From: an uncultured Syntrophobacteraceae bacterium
GTDB taxonomy: Bacteria > Desulfobacterota > Syntrophobacteria > Syntrophobacterales > Syntrophobacteraceae
DNA: 14,075 nt
Direction of reading: 5' to 3'
Assembly (NCBI GenBank): GCA_937889795.1
Contig: CALBZH010000683.1
Coordinates: 1-14,075 of the forward strand
Shown here: positions 8,135 to 14,075 of the stretch, in pieces
Layout: every line of letters starts with the position of its first letter
How positions within the stretch are numbered: position 1 is the stretch's first letter
Translations under genes and position numbers: made by a program
Notes under the pieces: model-generated
What the model saw: only the letters and a program-made list of their open reading frames with translations
Database searches by the model: none
What the model was told of the DNA's origin: nothing

Positions 8135-9085
8135 ATGAGGGACACGGAGCGGCTCAAAGGCCTGCGTTCGAGCCTTGAGCTGCGAGGTCGGGTCATTCGA
8201 GCGGTTCGCGCCTATTTTGAGGGGGAGGGGTTCCTCGAAGTTCAGACTCCGATTCTCACGCGGTGCCCGGCGCCCGAGGCCCATATCGACGCTGTGGCCA
8301 CAGCCGACTGCGGGTTTCTTGTCACCAGCCCCGAGCTTTACATGAAGCGTCTGCTGGCATCGGGGCTCGAGCGAATCTTCCAGATCACCCCCGTGTTTCG
8401 GGCTGGCGAGCTGGGGCGCCTTCATCATCCCGAGTTCACCCTGCTCGAGTGGTATCGACTGGGCTCCGATTACGTGCAGCTCCAATCGGATTGTCGATCC
8501 CTTCTGCGACAGGTCTGTGATGCGGTCGGGCGATCCACTGCCTTCCACTATGCTGGAAGAGAGCTCTGGGTGAACGGTCCATGGGAGCGGCTCACCGTTC
8601 GGGACGCTTTTTCACGCTATGCTGGCTGGGAGCCCGGATCGGAGGTGAGCCAGGATCGCTTCGATGTGGACCTGGTCGAGAAGGTCGAGCCTCGTTTGGG
8701 CTTACCGTCGCCGACAATCCTGTGTGACTATCCGGCCGATCAGGCAGCTCTTGCACGTCTGAAACCGGGTGATTCTGCAGTTGCCGAGCGGTTTGAGCTC
8801 TATTGGGCGGGAATCGAGCTGGCCAACGGATTCAGCGAGCTCACGGACCCGGTCGAGCAGCGGGAGCGGTTTGAAAAGACGTTGAAGCTACGCCGTGAAG
8901 CCGGTCATTCACCCTATCCCATGCCTGAAGTCTTCCTGGAATCTCTCAACCAGCTTCCGCCCTGCGCGGGCATTGCGCTCGGCATCGACCGGCTGGTGCT
9001 CATCCTCGCCGGCGAGAGCCATCTCGACCGTGTGGTCGCTTTTCCACCGTCCTCGGAAGAGCCATGCCCCTCGAATCGGTGCTGA
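8135..9085 (+). CDS. epmA: EF-P--(R)-beta-lysine ligase (EpmA/PoxA/GenX)
   Basis: This 316-residue protein has the size of EpmA (E. coli 325 aa). It is a lysyl-tRNA synthetase catalytic core without the anticodon-binding domain. Class II motifs are visible: motif 1 around FLEVQTPIL (33-41), motif 2 around FRAGELGRLHHPEFTLLEWY (88-107) and motif 3 GIALGIDRLVLIL (279-291). TSPELYMKRLLASG (64-77) is typical of the family. The Ala in motif 3 (A281), where LysRS has Gly, matches the residue linked to beta-lysine rather than lysine use in E. coli EpmA. It activates beta-lysine as adenylate and attaches it to the EF-P lysine. AAAGG at 8121-8125, inside the end of efp, provides the ribosome site 9 nt upstream. 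The aminomutase EpmB that would make beta-lysine is not in this window. Confidence 0.95.
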   Translation: MRDTERLKGLRSSLELRGRVIRAVRAYFEGEGFLEVQTPILTRCPAPEAHIDAVATADCGFLVTSPELYMKRLLASGLERIFQITPVFRAGELGRLHHPEFTLLEWYRLGSDYVQLQSDCRSLLRQVCDAVGRSTAFHYAGRELWVNGPWERLTVRDAFSRYAGWEPGSEVSQDRFDVDLVEKVEPRLGLPSPTILCDYPADQAALARLKPGDSAVAERFELYWAGIELANGFSELTDPVEQRERFEKTLKLRREAGHSPYPMPEVFLESLNQLPPCAGIALGIDRLVLILAGESHLDRVVAFPPSSEEPCPSNRC

Positions 9086-9136
9086 ATGGGGAGCGAGCCG
9101 AGTCCGAACGGAGTACCATCCAAGATCGTTCAGGTA

Positions 9137-10381
9137 TCAGTGTTCAGGTCTTGCCGTTGAATGGTCAAAATACGCCATGCTAGCAAAGGAGACGAACGAT
9201 CGCTGCGAATCCACCGTGGCATAGCTGTGGTGCAGCATCTTGCCGCTCGCTCGGCCCTCAAGGATCTTTGCCAGCATGTACAGCGGACCCACACCACAGA
9301 CTTTCCGGCGATTGCGCTCCCTCTCGATACGGTGCATGAACCCGACCGCATCGCAGCGCTCGAGATCCTCGATGAGCAGTCGATCCGCGGCCAAATGCTC
9401 GGTGACCGTGCCCATATCGGGCTCGAAGGGGTCCCCGTAACGGGGGCCAACATGGGCCAGGTCCACACTCGCCATAAACCCCACGGATCGCCCGGGCTCT
9501 GCTGCCAGCTGTCGGAGCAGCTCTGCTGTTTCGTCAATAAACGCCTGCTCCTCAAGCCATTCCTCATGAGAGAAGGCGCACAGGACCGGGACAATGCGTG
9601 CGTGGGGCTGATAGCATGCGAGAAAGATCGCCTGGAATTCGATGGAATGCTCTCGTGCGTGGTTGAACTCGCTCGCATGGAGATCTCGCCTCATCCCGTG
9701 GGTCAAGGCTTCGGCAAAGGTGCGATCGCAGGCCACCGTCCCCAATGGGGTCTCGAAATCCTTGGCCGTCAGGCTGAAGAGATTGACAATCGGCTCATGG
9801 CCGGTCCCAAGAATGACCCACGTGTCGGGCGCGCGCGATTCCGCGATGGTCTTGTAGGCGTGGGCGAAGCACGGACCGCCGGCTTGCAGGTCGATATGAG
9901 GTGCAACAATACCCACAAGGCTGTTTGGGGGGGTGGCGGATGATGGGCCGATTGCGCCGGGACCGCCGAGCTCTTGGGCAAAGAACCCGTTCAGCTGACG
10001 GCGCAATTGAGCCGGCTCTTCTGGATAGCTCCTCCCGTTCAAATGCATACGGCGAATCGGGTCCTCCAGGAAGCCTGCTATCGCGACGCGCGCGAGCTCC
10101 TCGAATCGCTGACTGTCCAGGAACGAGGCCTTGTCCAGGGCGTCGACGATCTCCTTGAGCTTCTCTGTGTAGAGAATCTCGCCCGTCGCGCGCAAAAAAA
10201 GCTCCTGAAGGTCGCGAAGGGAGTGCTGACCATCCATCCGCGTCAGCAGCAGCAGCAGGGGCTTGGAAATGACCAGGGGCGTGTCGCAGAAGCCCATTCG
10301 GTCACGCAACAGGATCATTTCTTGATTCTCATGCTCGAAAGGTACCGCCTCAAGCCCGTAACGCAGTTTGGGATATTCCAT
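9137..10381 (-). CDS. Memo-family protein (AmmeMemoRadiSam B) with N-terminal PqqD-like domain
   Basis: This is a 414-residue protein. The C-terminal ~260 residues are a Memo domain: GIVAPHIDLQAGG (H162), LGTGHE (H195), AREHSIEFQ (H245), ASVDLAHVGPRYG (H310) and KVCGVGPLYML (C362). H162, H195, H310 and C362 correspond to the metal-binding positions of human MEMO1. The N-terminal ~130 residues look like a winged-helix/PqqD-type domain (LLTRMDGQHSLRDLQELF, then DALDKASFLDSQRF). Memo proteins are related to class III extradiol dioxygenases; the bacterial function is unsettled. Its usual radical-SAM and AMMECR1 partners are not adjacent. I favour ATG 10381 because GGGAGAGG lies ~10 nt upstream and a TAAAAT box precedes it. 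An ATG at 10447 would add 22 residues. It converges on epmA with a 51-bp gap lacking a clear hairpin. Confidence 0.9.
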   Translation of the reverse strand: MEYPKLRYGLEAVPFEHENQEMILLRDRMGFCDTPLVISKPLLLLLTRMDGQHSLRDLQELFLRATGEILYTEKLKEIVDALDKASFLDSQRFEELARVAIAGFLEDPIRRMHLNGRSYPEEPAQLRRQLNGFFAQELGGPGAIGPSSATPPNSLVGIVAPHIDLQAGGPCFAHAYKTIAESRAPDTWVILGTGHEPIVNLFSLTAKDFETPLGTVACDRTFAEALTHGMRRDLHASEFNHAREHSIEFQAIFLACYQPHARIVPVLCAFSHEEWLEEQAFIDETAELLRQLAAEPGRSVGFMASVDLAHVGPRYGDPFEPDMGTVTEHLAADRLLIEDLERCDAVGFMHRIERERNRRKVCGVGPLYMLAKILEGRASGKMLHHSYATVDSQRSFVSFASMAYFDHSTARPEH

Positions 10382-10406
10382 GGGGGGAGCCTCTCCCTTT
10401 CCGTAG

Positions 10407-10412
10407 ATTTTA
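10407..10412 (-). promoter_or_regulatory. Candidate -10 box for the Memo gene
   Basis: TAAAAT on the minus strand (5 of 6 consensus bases) lies in a locally AT-rich patch 26 nt before ATG 10381. The -35 is poor (TATATT with a 17-bp gap). Its location inside the longer version of the ORF is one argument for the shorter start. Confidence 0.35.
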
Positions 10413-10659
10413 GTGTTACGCTTTTCTACAATATAATCCACGCTCATAGGTACTGAAACATCCTGATCATGACGAAGGGGAAGAAATGCCGTTCGCTGAA
10501 AGTCTGAAATGCGCGAGTGGCTCGGCTCTCAACCATTCAGCCTCTCGTGGGGCATGATTCTCAATCGAGGGCTGCAGGAGGGATTGTGCTTGACTGTACA
10601 CCCATTCGGTGGGAAAAGGTTGACTGACCAATCATCATGTGATACGGGTTCGATAGATC

Positions 10660-10665
10660 TATGAT
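10660..10665 (+). promoter_or_regulatory. Candidate -10 box for the TPR-LolB cluster
   Basis: TATGAT matches the -10 consensus at 5 of 6 positions. The -35 at normal spacing is weak. Transcription would start around 10672, which would make ATG 10675 leaderless and so favours a downstream start. TTGACT at 10620-10625 is a better -35 hexamer but lies too far upstream for this box. It would pair only with poor -10 candidates near 10641-10648. Confidence 0.35.
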
Positions 10666-10722
10666 GTTGTTATCATGACATTTTCTGTTTTCCTTATGCT
10701 TCTAAGGATGATCATCGCCTCC

Positions 10723-12423
10723 ATGAGTTTTCCGCGCCTTACCATTGGTCTTGTGATCTTTCTTTCCAGTTGCGCGAGCCTCGGTGTCCACCCGGATGGC
10801 CTCCGAGAGTATGCGCTCATGTCGCCTAAGAGCGTTTCGCTTGGCCGCTCAGAAGCGTACTATGATTACTTGAGCGCTCAGATCGATCTCAGGGCCAATC
10901 AGGTCGGTTCTGCGGTAGAGGCCTACAATCGCGCCCTGAAGCGGGATCCTCACAATCCCGTGCTGCTCACCGAGCTTGCCTCGCTATATGTGCGCCAGGG
11001 CAAAATCGAGAATGCGCTCCGCTTGGTGCTCGAGGCCACGGCTGCGGACCCGGAGAACGAGCAGGGATTCATGCTCCTGGGGCAGATCTATGCCGGGACG
11101 GGTCAAATTGGGCCGGCCATCGACACCTATGAGCGGGTTATCGCCATCGATCCCGAAAATGAAAGCGCGTACCTTCTGCTCGGCGCGCTGTATGCTCAGG
11201 AAGGACGATTTGGGAAAGCGATGGAGGTTTTCGACGGACTTCGGAAGCTGCTCCCGGATAACCCTGTTGCCCTTTACTATAAAGCGCGCGTGTTTCTCGA
11301 CATCAAGTTTTACGATCAAGCGGAGAAGATTTACAGGGAAGTCCTTGCGATGGACCCTTCGTTTGAGAACGCGCTTCTGGATCTCGCCTATATTTACGAG
11401 GTGACGGATCGAAACAGGGAAGCCGAAAAGACCTACCAGCGGATCCTTGCTTTCAATTCCGGCCATGTGCAGGCGAGGACCCGGTTGGGCAATTTGCACA
11501 TGCGGGAGGGAAAATCTGAGGCAGCTCTCCAAGATTTTGAGCAGTTGCTGCATGTGAATCGTAAGGATATGGAGAGTCGGCTGAAAATTGGCATCATTCA
11601 TTTGCAGCAGAAGAATTACGAAGAAGCCATCAATGCATTCAGGCATCTCCTTCAGGAGCAGCCGCAGTACGACCAGGCTCTCTATTACCTGGCGTCCACC
11701 TACGACGATAAAGAGGATGAAGACCAGGCGATTTTGAGCTTTCGCCTGATCGCTCCGAGCAGCCCGCTTTGGATGACGGCTCAGATTCGCCTCGCCCTGA
11801 TCTTTTCAAAGATGAAGGATTATGAAAGCGGGGTGCGGGTGCTTCAAGATGCTGCTGCCAAGCAGCCCGACGCCCCCGATCCCTATCTGTACCTCGCCGC
11901 CATGTACGAGGAGCAGAAGCGCTTTGATGAGGCTTTGAGAATGCTCGACAAGGGGCTTGACCTGGTCCCTCAGGATCCGGATCTGCTCTTTCGGAGAGGC
12001 GTCATTCTGGACAAGCTCGACCGCAAGCAGGAGGCGGTCGAAGCGATGCGTAAGATCCTGGCCGTTGAGCCCAAGAATGCCAACGCGCTCAATTTCATCG
12101 GCTACACCTACGCGGAGATGGGGATCAACTTGGCCGAAGCGAAGCAGCTCATCAAGGCTGCTTTGGAGGTGGAGCCCGAAGACGGCTATATCATGGACAG
12201 TCTGGCCTGGGTGCACTACAAACAGGGCCAATACAAAAAAGCTCTTGAAATCATTCAGGAGGCCATCAAACTCGTTCCCAAGGATCCGGTCATCCACGAG
12301 CATCTCGGTGATATCTACAAGGCATTGGGAAAAAAGCACAAGGCATTGGACGCCTATCGGAAGGCGATCGAATACCAGCACACGGAGCCGGACAAGATCC
12401 GATCGAAAATCGAGATGCTCTGA
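10723..12423 (+). CDS. Tetratricopeptide-repeat lipoprotein
   Basis: This is a 566-residue protein. It begins with a short lipoprotein signal: MSFPR, a hydrophobic stretch LTIGLVIFL, then lipobox LSSC with the lipidated Cys at 17. Alanine at +2 favours sorting to the outer membrane. The rest is about 15 consecutive TPR units of roughly 34 residues, with regularly spaced A-x-x-x-Y/L and DPEN/DPxxxxAL turns, so it is a helical protein-binding scaffold facing the periplasm. It carries no catalytic motif. I chose ATG 10723 because it gives a compact lipoprotein signal and AAGGA lies upstream (10704-10708), although 14 nt away. ATG 10675 would add 16 residues without a ribosome site. The stop overlaps the next start by 1 nt, so the two are probably translationally coupled. 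A partner role with LolB is inferred from this context only. Confidence 0.9.
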   Translation: MSFPRLTIGLVIFLSSCASLGVHPDGLREYALMSPKSVSLGRSEAYYDYLSAQIDLRANQVGSAVEAYNRALKRDPHNPVLLTELASLYVRQGKIENALRLVLEATAADPENEQGFMLLGQIYAGTGQIGPAIDTYERVIAIDPENESAYLLLGALYAQEGRFGKAMEVFDGLRKLLPDNPVALYYKARVFLDIKFYDQAEKIYREVLAMDPSFENALLDLAYIYEVTDRNREAEKTYQRILAFNSGHVQARTRLGNLHMREGKSEAALQDFEQLLHVNRKDMESRLKIGIIHLQQKNYEEAINAFRHLLQEQPQYDQALYYLASTYDDKEDEDQAILSFRLIAPSSPLWMTAQIRLALIFSKMKDYESGVRVLQDAAAKQPDAPDPYLYLAAMYEEQKRFDEALRMLDKGLDLVPQDPDLLFRRGVILDKLDRKQEAVEAMRKILAVEPKNANALNFIGYTYAEMGINLAEAKQLIKAALEVEPEDGYIMDSLAWVHYKQGQYKKALEIIQEAIKLVPKDPVIHEHLGDIYKALGKKHKALDAYRKAIEYQHTEPDKIRSKIEML

Positions 12424-13226
12424 TGAAGGTGTACCGCTCAAAACTGCTTGTGCTTGGGATATTCCTGCTTGCGCTGTCCGCCTGTGCCGGTCCGGCGGCG
12501 AGGAGAGGGATTGCGCCCGGCTGGTCCGAGACGCAGCGTTCGAAGATTCAGGAGCGTTCTGATTTTTGGAGAAGCTATCAGGCGACGCTGCATGTGACCG
12601 CGGAAACCGAAAAGGGCCGGGTGCAGCGGCTTAAGACCCTTGTCTTGGCGGTTCCCCCGGATAGGTTTCGAATGGAGGCTATGAGTCCGTTCGGCAGTAC
12701 GGTTGCTCTGCTCCTCGTTGAGCCCTCCGGGGCCAGCTTGTGGGTTCCTTCGGAGCAAGCGCTGTTGACGGCGGAGCATGCCGAGCTCTTGCTCAAACAA
12801 GCGATTGGCATTCCTTTACCGGTTGCGCCTTTTGCCTATTGCCTCGCTGCGGCCATCCCCCCCGACCAGTTGAAAGGGGCTGTCGTCGGACAGCAAGAGG
12901 AGGGATTTGTGCTTCAGACCGAGGAGCCTCGGCATGGTTGGTCATTCTCGTGGCATTTCGTGAACGGTTCGCTCGCTCTCAAGAAGCTGACGGTACGAGG
13001 CGCCGAGCGCGAGTACTCGATTACCTATGACCCTCCGGTCGATGCAGAGGTCACCGCGGTGCCGAAGAGAATCAGCGTGGCGACGGCGGAAGGGCAGATT
13101 GATGTGAAGGTCGATCAAATCAAGAGCGCTCCTTCACTGCAGGAAGCCGCTTTTCAGGTGACGCTTCCGTCGAGCGTGCGGCGGATTGATCTGGGCCACG
13201 GAACATGGAAGGGAAAGGACCTCTAG
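12423..13226 (+). CDS. LolB-like/DUF4292-type outer-membrane lipoprotein
   Basis: This is a 267-residue lipoprotein. It has a charged start MKVYRSK, a hydrophobic core and lipobox LSAC, with the modified Cys at 21. The mature part looks like the LolB/LolA-type incomplete beta-barrel (unclosed barrel) family: FWRSYQATLHVTAETEKG, then a hydrophobic RFRMEAMSPFGSTVALLLVEPSGASLWVP segment, and a C-terminal half with alternating strands ending in FQVTLPSSVRRIDL. LolB accepts lipoproteins from LolA and inserts them into the outer membrane. Sequence identity to enterobacterial LolB is low, so I leave the symbol blank. ATG overlaps the TGA of the TPR gene (TGATG). Its 3' end overlaps the next gene by 22 nt. 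In many proteobacteria lolB is followed by ispE; that gene is not found here. Confidence 0.77.
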   Translation: MKVYRSKLLVLGIFLLALSACAGPAARRGIAPGWSETQRSKIQERSDFWRSYQATLHVTAETEKGRVQRLKTLVLAVPPDRFRMEAMSPFGSTVALLLVEPSGASLWVPSEQALLTAEHAELLLKQAIGIPLPVAPFAYCLAAAIPPDQLKGAVVGQQEEGFVLQTEEPRHGWSFSWHFVNGSLALKKLTVRGAEREYSITYDPPVDAEVTAVPKRISVATAEGQIDVKVDQIKSAPSLQEAAFQVTLPSSVRRIDLGHGTWKGKDL

Positions 13227-13726
13227 CGCGTCGTTTCCTCGTGGACGCGATGCTCGGGAAACTGGCCAGATGGCTGCGATTGTTGGGCTTTGACACGGTG
13301 TGTCGTCGCTTGACTGGCTGCAAGGATCTCGATGCCTGCGAAGCCGAAAGACGCGTTCCCGTCACGCGCAGCCAACGTTGGTGCGGCCGCAAGGGGGTTG
13401 TTTGCCTTGCCGCCAACGAGACCCCGGCTCAGTTGAGGGAACTGCTGCTCAGGCTGGAAATCGAGCCTTCGGAGGCGCGGTTTTTGAGCCGTTGCGTCGT
13501 TTGCAATGAGGAGCTGGAGGAGGTTCCCAGGGATGTGTGCCAGGGATTTGTCCCGGATTATGTGTTTGCGACAAGCGAGGCCTTCTCCCGTTGCATCGGC
13601 TGCGGCAGGGTTTACTGGCGAGGGACTCATCCGGCGCGGATGATAGAGCGGTTCCTGGGGGTCGTCGAGGGAACCCGGCTTGAAGGGTGGGTCCCGCGGG
13701 TCGGTGGCGAGAAAGAGCTGATGTAG
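13205..13726 (+). CDS. Mut7-C RNase domain (PIN-like) protein with zinc ribbon
   Basis: This is a 173-residue protein. Residues 11-29 (FLVDAMLGKLARWLRLLGF) are the signature of the Mut7-C/DUF82 domain, a PIN-like fold, with the first acidic residue D14 present. The C-terminal half carries two cysteine pairs, C97-x-x-C100 and C130-x-x-C133, followed by GRVYWRGTH, the usual zinc-ribbon end of this family. The family typically has a TRD motif after strand 3; here it reads V-T-R-S-Q (S56). The segment between is also a little shorter than usual. RNase activity is predicted from the family, never shown here, and may be lost. Start ATG 13205 overlaps the LolB-like gene by 22 nt and has only a weak ribosome site. 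A GTG around 13239 is an alternative but would cut away the strand carrying the motif. Confidence 0.85.
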   Translation: MEGKGPLARRFLVDAMLGKLARWLRLLGFDTVCRRLTGCKDLDACEAERRVPVTRSQRWCGRKGVVCLAANETPAQLRELLLRLEIEPSEARFLSRCVVCNEELEEVPRDVCQGFVPDYVFATSEAFSRCIGCGRVYWRGTHPARMIERFLGVVEGTRLEGWVPRVGGEKELM

Positions 13727-13730
13727 GCTC

Positions 13731-13871
13731 GTGAATGGAAATCCTGGCACCACGACCGGCCTTCGCGCCTGGCGTGTGCTTCAACGCACTGAGAGACACC
13801 TGGGATACAGACGGCTCGATTGGGGTGAGATGATGCTGGGGCTCATCGTCAAAGACAGGAGGATGCAATGA
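13731..13871 (+). CDS. Possible 46-codon ORF, unknown
   Basis: A GTG-initiated frame starts 4 nt after the Mut7-C stop and ends with a TGA that overlaps the ATG of the next gene (ATGA). The translation is rich in Arg and Trp (for example LRAWRVLQRTERHLGYRRL) and resembles no family I know. There is no good Shine-Dalgarno. The junctions are suggestive but could be chance. Confidence 0.22.
   Translation: MNGNPGTTTGLRAWRVLQRTERHLGYRRLDWGEMMLGLIVKDRRMQ
13857..13862 (+). promoter_or_regulatory. Consensus Shine-Dalgarno of the right-edge gene
   Basis: AGGAGG sits 5 nt before ATG 13868 and is the best ribosome-binding site in the window. It is the main reason to accept the partial ORF that follows. 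Confidence 0.8.
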
Positions 13872-14075
13872 AGGGGATCGTCGGGAAGATGATTAGAATG
13901 GCAAAAAGTCTTGGATATTACGGACTTCAATATGGCTACTCCAATCTCCACGGTGTCCTGCGCTTCTTCAAGGTGCAGATGCAGAATTGGAAGAAGTGCG
14001 GCGTGCAGAAGCGGGTTCATAAAGCCTACAGCGGACTCGGTGCCGAGATCTATGCCCTCTACAAACAGGGGGCCG
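13868..14075 (+). CDS. Unidentified protein, N-terminal part (cut by window end)
   Basis: Sixty-nine codons are open to the edge of the window without a stop. The product begins MKGIVGKMIRMAKSLGYYGLQ. It is basic and aromatic-rich in its first half (YGLQYGYSNLHG, RFFKVQMQNWKKCG) and then becomes helix-like (VHKAYSGLGAEIYALYKQG). I do not recognise the family. No signal peptide or membrane segment is evident in the visible part. The LGAEIYALYKQG pattern resembles small helical proteins of deltaproteobacteria, but that is an impression only. The start is well supported by the AGGAGG site. It lies 141 bp after the Mut7-C gene on the same strand, so it may belong to the same transcript. Confidence 0.7.
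   Translation, partial: MKGIVGKMIRMAKSLGYYGLQYGYSNLHGVLRFFKVQMQNWKKCGVQKRVHKAYSGLGAEIYALYKQGA

Larger units (their letters stand above)
10382..10722. promoter_or_regulatory. Divergent control region between Memo and TPR genes
   Basis: This is 341 bp between the preferred starts, or 227 bp if the longest ORFs are used. It is partly AT-rich. It contains the TAAAAT box facing Memo, a TATGAT box (10660-10665) facing the TPR gene, and a 7-bp direct repeat TTGACTG at 10590-10596 and 10620-10626. No tRNA, strong hairpin or additional ORF with a ribosome site was found. Confidence 0.5.

Noticed and set aside
9086..9136. Possible terminator between the convergent epmA and Memo genes
   Set aside because: I could not find a stable stem or a T-run in these 51 bases.
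9161..9943. 260-codon plus-strand ORF opposite the Memo gene
   Set aside because: It has no ribosome site or domain features, and it mirrors the codon pattern of the Memo frame, which carries conserved metal ligands.
13735..13833. ATG-initiated 32-codon ORF after the Mut7-C gene
   Set aside because: It has no ribosome-binding site and no recognisable sequence. The overlapping GTG frame ending in ATGA is the better, though still weak, candidate.

Overview
The window reads as ordinary chromosomal DNA of a GC-rich Gram-negative bacterium. Lipoprotein signal peptides, a LolB-like outer-membrane lipoprotein, EAL/HDOD and DUF3391/HD-GYP proteins, and an EF-P gene paired with its EpmA ligase suggest a deltaproteobacterium in the broad sense (Desulfobacterota, perhaps Syntrophobacter-like). 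That placement is inferred from gene content and protein style, not from a search. No transposon, phage, CRISPR array, resistance or toxin gene is visible, and I saw no obvious compositional break. Bases 1-17 are not genomic: they equal the 3' end of the Illumina TruSeq read-2 adapter, so position 1 is an untrimmed contig end.

Layout, left to right. (1) The C-terminal end of an acetyl-CoA hydrolase/CoA-transferase family protein (+), then a full glycogen/alpha-glucan phosphorylase (+). (2) A convergent, then divergent cyclic-di-GMP style pair: a degenerate-EAL plus HDOD protein (-) and a DUF3391 plus HD-GYP protein (+), back to back across a 329-bp control region. (3) tRNA-Cys(GCA) (-) with a good promoter and a strong intrinsic terminator, downstream of enolase (-). 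(4) Divergent from enolase, efp and epmA (+), encoding elongation factor P and the ligase that modifies it. (5) A Memo-family protein with an N-terminal PqqD-like extension (-). (6) Divergent from it, a compact cluster (+): a TPR lipoprotein, a LolB-like lipoprotein (1-nt overlap), a Mut7-C RNase-domain protein (22-nt overlap), possibly a 46-codon ORF, and an unidentified gene with an excellent Shine-Dalgarno that runs off the window end.

How the genes fit together: glycogen phosphorylase and enolase belong to stored-carbon breakdown and glycolysis; efp and epmA form one translation-factor modification unit; the EAL-HDOD/HD-GYP pair is probably a signalling module; and the TPR-LolB pair probably serves outer-membrane or lipoprotein assembly. 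I found no clearly new multi-gene system. The points most worth a second look are the adapter remnant, changed active-site residues in the EAL, HD-GYP and Mut7-C proteins, the PqqD-like/Memo fusion, and the unidentified gene at the right edge.
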